In this document: piece by piece, positions 58,662 to 64,000 of the stretch
Numbering within the stretch: position 1 is the stretch's first letter
Layout: the number at the start of each line of letters is the position of its first letter
Origin: JBFLYC01 sp040756735
Lineage (GTDB): Bacteria; Bacillota; DSM-16504; Desulfitibacterales; Desulfitibacteraceae
Direction: 5' to 3'
Length of the DNA: 64,000 bases
NCBI GenBank assembly: GCA_040756735.1
Contig: JBFLYC010000008.1
Location: 58,410-122,409 of the forward strand
Translations under genes and position numbers: made by a program
The notes under the pieces: generated by a model
Databases searched by the model: none
What the model was told of the DNA's origin: nothing
The model's input: the letters and a program-made list of their open reading frames with translations, nothing else

Positions 58662-59696
58662 ATGTTGAAGACAAGGGGATTTGTTTTTGTGTTCATTGCT
58701 TTGATTATTATCGTGTTGAGTTTAGGTGCTGTTGGCTGCGGCAGCAAACAAGAGGCTGACATTTCTCAAAATGGACAAGACAAGGATACAGGGAAACCCA
58801 AGGACAAGGTTATAGTGACTCTGGATTGGACACCTAATACCAACCATACCGGATTGTATGCAGCAAAAGATATGGGCTATTATGAGGCTGAAGGCATTGA
58901 TGTGGAAATTGTCCAGCTTTCAGGGAGTACAGTTGAGCAGCTTGTTGCCACAGGAAAGTCACATTTTGGTGTCAGCTACCAGGAAGCTGTAACATATGCT
59001 CGTTTAAGCGACATCCCTGTTGTATCCATAGCAGCAGTAATTCAACATAATACCTCTGGTTTTGCTTCTCTTAAGTCCAAGGGAATAGCGACTCCCAAAG
59101 ATTTTGAAGGCAAAAGATACGGCGGGTGGGGGTCGCCTGTGGAAGAGGCTACCATTAAAGCTCTAATGGAAAAGTATAATGCTGACTTCAGCAAGGTGCA
59201 GATATTAACCACAGGTGCAGCTGATTTCTTTGTAACTAGTGAAAAGAACGCAGACTTTTCCTGGACCTTTTTTGGTTGGGATGGGGTAGCCGCTGAGATC
59301 AAAGGCGTGGAACTTAACTACATTGAATTGGGTAAAGTAGACCCGGCCCTGGACTACTATACTCCAGTCTTGATTGCAGGGGAGGCATTGATCAAGGATA
59401 ATCCTGACCTGGTGAAAAGATTTATGAGGGCAACCACTAAAGGGTACGAATATGCCATAGAAAAACCGGAAGAAGCAGCCAATATCTTGCTGGTTAATGC
59501 TCCCGAGCTGGAAGAAGACCTTGTAGTGGCAAGTCAAATTTGGTTAAGTGATAAGTACCGGGCAGAAGCGAAAGTTTGGGGCATTCAAAATAAGGAAGTA
59601 TGGGAAAATTACTCTGAGTGGTTGTTTAAGAATGGATTAATCGAAGCCAAACCTGACATTGACCGTGCATTTACAAATGAGTTTATTAATAAATAG
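58662..59696 (+). CDS. Thiamine-precursor-binding lipoprotein (NMT1/THI5-like, ThiY-like)
   Basis: The 344-residue protein has a lipoprotein signal (LGAVGC, Cys near 26). The NMT1/THI5-type fold follows, with VTLDWTPNTNHTGLYAAKDMGYY (58815-58883) and YGGWGSPVEEATIKAL near 155. This opening is typical of HMP-precursor-binding ThiY proteins. It captures the pyrimidine precursor outside the membrane for the ThiXZ transporter. GAAGGG precedes the ATG. Confidence 0.93.
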   Translation: MLKTRGFVFVFIALIIIVLSLGAVGCGSKQEADISQNGQDKDTGKPKDKVIVTLDWTPNTNHTGLYAAKDMGYYEAEGIDVEIVQLSGSTVEQLVATGKSHFGVSYQEAVTYARLSDIPVVSIAAVIQHNTSGFASLKSKGIATPKDFEGKRYGGWGSPVEEATIKALMEKYNADFSKVQILTTGAADFFVTSEKNADFSWTFFGWDGVAAEIKGVELNYIELGKVDPALDYYTPVLIAGEALIKDNPDLVKRFMRATTKGYEYAIEKPEEAANILLVNAPELEEDLVVASQIWLSDKYRAEAKVWGIQNKEVWENYSEWLFKNGLIEAKPDIDRAFTNEFINK

Positions 59697-59720
59697 AGAG
59701 ATTATTAGGAGTTGGTATTG

Positions 59721-60482
59721 ATGGCCCTTCCTAGGCTTATGCTGCAGGGTGTGAGCAAGACCTTTGTGAGCAGGGAAGAAACGCTGCCCGTTTTAAAGGA
59801 TATTTCTTTGCATGTAAATGATGGGGAATTTGTATCTCTTTTGGGTCCAAGCGGTTCTGGCAAAAGTACCTTGTTTAGAGTTGCAGCAGGGCTTTTGAGG
59901 CCTGATTCCGGCAGGGTCATTATCAATGGGTCTGAGGTTAATGGTAAAGCCATTAAGATTGGCTATATGCCACAAAAGGATTTGCTGCTGCCATGGAAAT
60001 CGCTGGTGCACAATGCAGCGCTGCCTCTTATTGCTGCTGGTGTAAAAAAGGCAGAAGCCTATGCAAGGGTCAAAAGACTTCTTCCTGTATTCGGCCTGGA
60101 TGGATTTGAAAATGCATACCCTAAACAGCTCTCCGGGGGAATGAGACAGAGAGCTGCTCTCTTAAGGACTGTTCTCATTGACAGTCAGGTAATGCTCCTT
60201 GATGAGCCCTTTGCTGCTTTGGACGCCTTGACCCGCGAAAAACTCCAGGAGTGGCTGTTAGGAATATGGGAGCAGTTTAAAAGGTCGGTCCTTTTCATAA
60301 CCCACAGCATAGATGAGGCAATTTATTTATCTGACAGGGTATATGTAATCTCTCAGCGTCCTGGGGAAATCATCATGGAACAGCCCATAGAGATTCCAAG
60401 ACCCAGGGCCAGGGAAGCGGTTACTTCATCCTTATTTACACAGTACAAGCAAGTTTTGATGCAAAGCCTAAAAGAGGCTTAA
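59721..60482 (+). CDS. ABC transporter ATP-binding protein (ThiZ-like)
   Basis: The 253-residue protein has Walker A GPSGSGKST near residue 43, the Q-loop MPQKD, signature LSGGMRQRAALLR near 137, Walker B VMLLDEPFAALD near 160 and a switch His in FITHSID. It energises the precursor importer. ATG 59721 lies 9 bases after AGGAG; the frame extends upstream to a TTG that would overlap that site. It ends the operon, just before a terminator. Confidence 0.95.
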   Translation: MALPRLMLQGVSKTFVSREETLPVLKDISLHVNDGEFVSLLGPSGSGKSTLFRVAAGLLRPDSGRVIINGSEVNGKAIKIGYMPQKDLLLPWKSLVHNAALPLIAAGVKKAEAYARVKRLLPVFGLDGFENAYPKQLSGGMRQRAALLRTVLIDSQVMLLDEPFAALDALTREKLQEWLLGIWEQFKRSVLFITHSIDEAIYLSDRVYVISQRPGEIIMEQPIEIPRPRAREAVTSSLFTQYKQVLMQSLKEA

Positions 60483-60496
60483 TACACAATGAAATT

Positions 60497-60535
60497 GAGC
60501 AGACGTTTCTTTCAAAAAGATGCCTGCTCTTTTTT
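60497..60535 (+). terminator. Terminator of the thiamine operon
   Basis: GAGCAG pairs with CTGCTC around a long loop, followed by six T, between the ThiZ-like gene and the convergent thiamine pyrophosphokinase gene. It overlaps the end of the latter. Confidence 0.75.
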
Positions 60536-61183
60536 AACTTTAACAACCAGCAAGCAGCCCTGTGTTATGCTGATATGGGCTATAGAGCCTGTCAGTTCAT
60601 TGCTCAATCCGCGGCTTGCTGAAACATACAGGGTTTCATTTTTTAATGGATATTTTAGTCCTCTAGTGACAACACCTTGTGCTTCAGCAGTGAGGGGGAA
60701 AAGAGACACAAAATCCCCTGGAATCCCCTCAACTGTAAGTTCTTTGTCCATTAACTGCATTTCATGAATTTCATCCACAATAACTGTCTTAATGCCGCGG
60801 CTTAAGGGCAGCATTAAAAGCATAATATTTGCAAAGGCATGGTCCATTCTGCCGCCGGTAGCGCCAAAGACAATAATTTCTCTGGGTTTTAAATCCAGGG
60901 CATGCTTCATGGCCAGCTCCAAATCAGATTCATTCTTGGCGCTGGGGAATTTATGAAATTGACATTTTGAACCGGTGAGCCTTTGACAGACAACATCATC
61001 GAGAGAATCAAGGTCTCCAACCACCATGTCCGGGGTAAGTCCTAGAGACAAGGCATGGTTGGCTCCTCCATCAGCACAAATAACATAGTATTCTTTAGAG
61101 TTATATTTAGATAGGTACTCTAGATAAAAATTAGGGTTTTTGTAATCCCCGTTTGCAAATAGGATGACGGTAAGTACTGCCAC
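60512..61183 (-). CDS. Thiamine pyrophosphokinase
   Basis: The 223-residue protein has the TPK catalytic motifs CADGGANHAL (near residue 35), MVVGDLDSL (near 57), the SDLELAMKHAL segment near 85, and FGATGGRMDHAFANI near 105. It makes thiamine pyrophosphate from thiamine and ATP, which is the ligand of the riboswitch at 57418. It is convergent with the thiamine importer operon and not under that riboswitch. The HAD gene 15 bases upstream probably shares its transcript. Confidence 0.94.
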   Translation of the reverse strand: MAVLTVILFANGDYKNPNFYLEYLSKYNSKEYYVICADGGANHALSLGLTPDMVVGDLDSLDDVVCQRLTGSKCQFHKFPSAKNESDLELAMKHALDLKPREIIVFGATGGRMDHAFANIMLLMLPLSRGIKTVIVDEIHEMQLMDKELTVEGIPGDFVSLFPLTAEAQGVVTRGLKYPLKNETLYVSASRGLSNELTGSIAHISITQGCLLVVKVKKEQASF

Positions 61184-61198
61184 TATTTTTTGTCCTCC

Positions 61199-61669
61199 TC
61201 ATTGTCTTAAAGTAGCTGCCAATCTGTCAGTGTTTATCAAAAGATCAAGGGCATCATGAATGCTGGATACTATAATGTCGGCGTTGAACATGGCTTCTGC
61301 AGACATTCCTTCTGAACCCATGACGGCAATTCCTAAAGCAGCTTGGGCCAACATCAGCTTGTCGTTTGTGCCATTGCCTATTGCAACAACTCTTTCACTA
61401 CCAAGTGAATGTACAAAATCCTGTTTTTCTACCGCGCCTACAGGATTTTTTAATACTATTACTTCTCCTTTGATATCCTGGCACTGCTGCCGGCATTTGC
61501 CAAAAGTATCCGCAGTGATGATGTGTACTGCCAAGTCATTGGCAATAACGTTTAATTTTGCTTCTATGCCGGGAAGCAGGCTCCCATCACATGCTAAAGT
61601 CCCGTTATAATCCAAGACAAGATGGTCGAAAGACATTTGGCCCCTCCCGGGAATATCAACATTTAACAT
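61199..61669 (-). CDS. Soluble HAD-family (P-type ATPase-like) phosphatase
   Basis: This 156-residue protein has HAD motif I as LDYNGTLA near residue 20, motif II TAD, motif III Lys, and motif IV GNGTNDKLML near 97. The second motif-I acid is Asn instead of Asp, which is common in this P-type-ATPase-like subgroup but unusual for HAD phosphatases, where that residue acts as general acid. Weak or no phosphatase activity is possible. AAGGAG lies 11 bases before the ATG. It is probably co-transcribed with thiamine pyrophosphokinase. Substrate unknown. Confidence 0.85.
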   Translation of the reverse strand: MLNVDIPGRGQMSFDHLVLDYNGTLACDGSLLPGIEAKLNVIANDLAVHIITADTFGKCRQQCQDIKGEVIVLKNPVGAVEKQDFVHSLGSERVVAIGNGTNDKLMLAQAALGIAVMGSEGMSAEAMFNADIIVSSIHDALDLLINTDRLAATLRQ

Positions 61670-61806
61670 TATTATCGCTTCTCCTTATCAACAAAAAATT
61701 ATATAATCTACAAGTAATATAACATATTTATCCATAAGTAGGAACTAATATGCATTATTTGCAGTCTATAGGGGCAGAACAAGTATTTTGTTTGGGGGTG
61801 TAAAAG

Positions 61807-61950
61807 ATGCGTTCAAGAATGTTTATAATATTGCTGTTAATAGTTGTTTTCGCTGTGGGGTGCGGTAAACAAAAAGCCGACGGTGATTCCCATTCACAGC
61901 CGCTTTTTGGGGATGGTTTAAACAGGAGAGTCTGGGGAGAGGCAGTTTAG
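61807..61950 (+). CDS. Small lipoprotein
   Basis: This 47-residue ORF starts at ATG 61807 behind GGGGGTG. It has an N-terminal signal with a clear lipobox (VGC, Cys19) and a short polar tail. No family is recognised. It may be co-expressed with the TPR-like protein starting 60 bases downstream. Confidence 0.6.
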   Translation: MRSRMFIILLLIVVFAVGCGKQKADGDSHSQPLFGDGLNRRVWGEAV

Positions 61951-62010
61951 GGTAGTTTTAGGTTTTAAGCAAAAGAAGTTTCTTTAGGTCATTTAAGGTG
62001 GGGATTGTTA

Positions 62011-63021
62011 ATGAAAAGTTATATAAGGCTTAAAGTGAAACATTTGTTTCATGGTGCGGCACTGGCCCTGGTAATTTTGTTTTTACTCTATATCCTGCTT
62101 CCTTCTCTTGTTATGAATATTGCTGAAGGTTATTACCACAGTGGCGACCATCTGGCAGCAAAAGTGTACTATGACAGGATAGATCATTATTTCCCAAAGC
62201 ATAGAAAAACACCCCTTGCTCTTGAAAGGGCTGCGCAGATTTCTGCAAGTGAAAACTTGCTGATGGTTTCCCCCATGGGAATAGGTGGAGCATATAATGT
62301 AGGCGGAAATCTTTCCATGGAAGCACAGAAATACTACAAAAAACTAGCTGAAAGGTTTCCTGATACCTTTCAAGGGCAGAGGGCTGTCATGGAGCTCACT
62401 ATTTTGGAGATTAAAAACTTAATCGCTGATGGGCAGGTTGAAAAAGTTTTTTATGTAGTGAATGATTATTATGAGAATTTGAATAAGAGTAATTGGGATA
62501 GCCAGGTAGCCATGGAGACTGCAAAAGCGCTGAGGACAAAGGGTTTTTTCAGCGAAGCCATCATGGTTTTAGAAGACTTCCTTGCCAAGAATGAAGAGGT
62601 TGCTTTTCCGGACCTTTATGAGCTTTTAGGTGACCTCAATGGAGCAAGAGGGAACAAGGAGGTAGCTCTAAATTACTACCAGAGAACTCTGGCAGTCCAT
62701 GAGGACAATATCAGGCGGTCTGCTGAACATTTGGATGATAAGATGATGCAGGGTTCCTGGGCATATTTTGAAGAGAAAAAGGAATGGATCAACTGGAAAA
62801 TAGCTAATTTGTCAGTAGATCCGGCACAGGCAGGTGTGGTGCAGGGTACTGTTACTCTAACCGGTGTTCCTTTAAAAGATGTGCAGGTGTTCCTGCAGCC
62901 GCTAAGGCATGAGGACAGAGGTGGTTTTCCTGTGGGTTCCCATGATGCTATTTGGGCAACAAGTGATGCGAAGGGACACTTTTATTTCAAGGATGTGCAG
63001 CCCGGCAGGTATGGTTTTTGA
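62011..63021 (+). CDS. Membrane-anchored TPR-like protein, apparently truncated
   Basis: The protein of about 336 residues has a membrane anchor (about 12-32), then TPR-like helical repeats (YYHSGDHLAAKVYYDRI, DLYELLGDLNGARGNKEVALNYYQ). From about 275 a carboxypeptidase-regulatory-like beta fold begins (VVQGTVTLTGVPLKDVQVFL). The protein ends at FKDVQPGRYGF, in the middle of that fold's usual DGxFxFxxVPPGxY motif, so a C-terminal part is probably missing. ATG 62011 follows AAGGTGGGG. Confidence 0.72.
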   Translation: MKSYIRLKVKHLFHGAALALVILFLLYILLPSLVMNIAEGYYHSGDHLAAKVYYDRIDHYFPKHRKTPLALERAAQISASENLLMVSPMGIGGAYNVGGNLSMEAQKYYKKLAERFPDTFQGQRAVMELTILEIKNLIADGQVEKVFYVVNDYYENLNKSNWDSQVAMETAKALRTKGFFSEAIMVLEDFLAKNEEVAFPDLYELLGDLNGARGNKEVALNYYQRTLAVHEDNIRRSAEHLDDKMMQGSWAYFEEKKEWINWKIANLSVDPAQAGVVQGTVTLTGVPLKDVQVFLQPLRHEDRGGFPVGSHDAIWATSDAKGHFYFKDVQPGRYGF

Positions 63022-63060
63022 GGGTTGGGTAATAACTTGTTAAAGGAAAGGATTTTGTTT

Positions 63061-63534
63061 ATGGCTATTGATCAGGCACGTGAGCATTTAAGAAAATGGA
63101 GTAGGGATACTGACATTATAGAGCTTGAAGAATCAAGCGCAACAGTAGAGTTAGCAGCAAGGGCTTTAGGAGTTGAACCGGCAAGAATTGCAAAGACCCT
63201 TTCTTTCAAGAATGGTGAAAGCGCCATTTTAGTAGTTACTGCTGGGGATGCAAGGACTGATAATAGTAAATTTAAAAAGGAGTTTTCTTTTAAGGCAAAA
63301 ATGCTCAATCCTGATGAAGTGCTTGAGTTTACCGGACATCCTGTTGGGGGAGTATGTCCCTTTGGGTTAAAGAATGAACTGCCTGTATTTCTTGATATAT
63401 CTTTAAAGAGATTTGAAACAGTCTTTCCTGCTTGCGGCAGCGGCAATTCTGCAATTGAGCTAACATGTGAAGAACTTGCAGAATATGCAATGAATAAAAA
63501 ATGGGTTGACGTATGTAAGGACTGGCAAAGCTAA
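63061..63534 (+). CDS. YbaK/EbsC-type aminoacyl-tRNA deacylase
   Basis: The protein of about 157 residues matches the YbaK/ProX editing domain: ELAARALGVEPARIAKTL near 33, the catalytic-type Lys in NSKFKKEF, and GHPVGGVCPFGL near 97. These proteins clear misacylated tRNA, such as Cys- or Ala-tRNA(Pro). ATG 63061 lies about 9 bases after AAAGGA; the frame extends upstream but without a better ribosome site. Confidence 0.9.
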   Translation: MAIDQAREHLRKWSRDTDIIELEESSATVELAARALGVEPARIAKTLSFKNGESAILVVTAGDARTDNSKFKKEFSFKAKMLNPDEVLEFTGHPVGGVCPFGLKNELPVFLDISLKRFETVFPACGSGNSAIELTCEELAEYAMNKKWVDVCKDWQS

Positions 63535-63561
63535 GTTGAAAATTTTGCCGTTACCAAATAG

Positions 63562-63587
63562 ATTAAGCCAGCAGATGCTGGCTTAAT
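63562..63587. terminator. Bidirectional hairpin between convergent genes
   Basis: ATTAAGCCAGC pairs perfectly with GCTGGCTTAAT around a 4-base loop, between the YbaK-type gene and the tautomerase gene. Confidence 0.8.
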
Positions 63588-63597
63588 TATTGTAGAT

Positions 63598-63783
63598 CTA
63601 TTGGTCACATTTTAATTTTCCTGCTTTTCCTAGATGCTGCTGTGCCATCTCTCTGATAATAATTATCACGTTTTCCTTAGGGCAATTAGCAGTTTCAGAA
63701 ATAGCCTCTGTTACTTTTTCAACCATGGCCCTTTTTTGTTCCAATGTTCTTCCTTCTAATAATTCAATTTGTACAATAGGCAT
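63598..63783 (-). CDS. 4-oxalocrotonate tautomerase family protein
   Basis: This 61-residue protein has the family's catalytic N-terminal Pro (MPIVQIELLEGRT) and the usual length for a homohexameric tautomerase. Members act on enol acids. Only Pro2 and general similarity identify it. GGAGG lies before the ATG. Monocistronic. Confidence 0.92.
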   Translation of the reverse strand: MPIVQIELLEGRTLEQKRAMVEKVTEAISETANCPKENVIIIIREMAQQHLGKAGKLKCDQ

Positions 63784-63838
63784 ATTATTAAACCTCCCAC
63801 TTTTATTATTTGTTTTCAGTTATTCTTTAAATAACTGC

Positions 63839-63869
63839 TTAATCCTTTAAGCACAGCTTTAAGGATTAA
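63839..63869 (-). terminator. Hairpin downstream of the aminotransferase fragment
   Basis: TTAATCCTT pairs with AAGGATTAA around a 13-base loop, about 12 bases beyond the end of the aminotransferase gene. Confidence 0.5.
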
Positions 63870-63880
63870 CAAAATTATCG

Positions 63881-64000
63881 CTAAACTAGCCCTTTGTCAA
63901 TTAAGTATTCTTCAAAGACTTTTAAATTTGTCTCAAAGTTTGTCCGTCCATACCCCATTCTAAAATATTGTCCATCATATGAAAAAACATCTGCAGGCAG
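63881..64000 (-). CDS. Class I/II aminotransferase, C-terminal fragment
   Basis: The last 39 codons of a minus-strand gene enter from the right edge and end at TAG 63881. They read PADVFSYDGQYFRMGYGRTN, then FEEYL near the end. This is the usual C-terminus of class I/II pyridoxal-phosphate aminotransferases (F-R-x-G-[YF]-G-R-x-N). Substrate cannot be assigned from this part. Confidence 0.78.
   Translation of the reverse strand: MPADVFSYDGQYFRMGYGRTNFETNLKVFEEYLIDKGLV

Noticed and set aside
1..64000. tRNA or rRNA genes
   Set aside because: No cloverleaf with TTCGANTC-type arm or rRNA signature noticed on either strand; a covariance search was not possible.

Overview
The window looks like a draft-assembly piece (one 100-N gap at 35331-35430) of an anaerobic, spore-forming member of the Clostridia, probably Peptococcaceae-like. 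This is inferred from gene content: a SleB-type cortex hydrolase with YpeB, a GerM-type lipoprotein, CBS-domain family II pyrophosphatase, PPi-type phosphofructokinase, copper-amine-oxidase-like wall domains, a TRAP/UroD-family cluster, selenium use (SelU and a probable Sec protein), and many GGGGACGGTTCT-type intergenic repeats. Species cannot be named from this window. No rRNA, tRNA, CRISPR array or prophage was seen.

Layout. 0-16.7 kb: a GntR fragment, a large secreted repeat protein, a DegV protein, an AbrB-type membrane protein, a subtilase, HtpG, the sleB-ypeB pair, two tiny genes, an MFS exporter, CBS-pyrophosphatase, a GerM-like lipoprotein, a decayed molbindin gene and an EEP-family phosphatase. 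16.8-28 kb: a secreted beta-propeller protein, a metallophosphoesterase, a tex gene with a large internal deletion, an OmpR-type two-component system and a MacAB-like efflux operon. 28-35.7 kb: a DUF1287 protein, repeat fields, selU followed by a short gene with an in-frame TGA that is best read as selenocysteine, a TGS-domain nucleoside kinase and a CAP-domain secreted protein, ending in a repeat field that contains the assembly gap.

35.7-48.2 kb is a catabolic-looking island: Gfo/Idh oxidoreductase, PIG-L deacetylase and a sigma-54 activator, then a canonical -24/-12 promoter with two palindromes upstream. It drives a UroD-family gene, a complete TRAP transporter (DctP, DctQ, DctM), two more UroD/MtaA-type genes, a CdaR-like regulator and a fourth, internally deleted MtaA-type gene. 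48-54 kb: a YeiH-type exporter, a broken membrane gene, PPi-phosphofructokinase, a LysM-BsuPI protein and an Old Yellow Enzyme/FAD reductase.

54.3-57.3 kb is the most novel part: eleven tightly packed small genes (51-126 residues), none of which I recognise. Three are near-identical hydrophobic paralogues with a conserved Cys-x-Cys, and several others form divergent pairs. The arrangement suggests a self-assembling structure, but its function is unknown. From 57.4 kb a TPP riboswitch with attenuator controls a thiamine-binding protein and a ThiXYZ-like ABC importer for a thiamine precursor, which faces a convergent thiamine pyrophosphokinase. The window ends with a HAD phosphatase, a small lipoprotein, a TPR-like protein, a YbaK-type deacylase, a 4-OT tautomerase and an aminotransferase fragment.

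Four genes (molbindin, tex, the fourth UroD gene and a small membrane gene) are broken, two of them by clean internal deletions with frameshift. That points either to genome decay or to assembly collapse.
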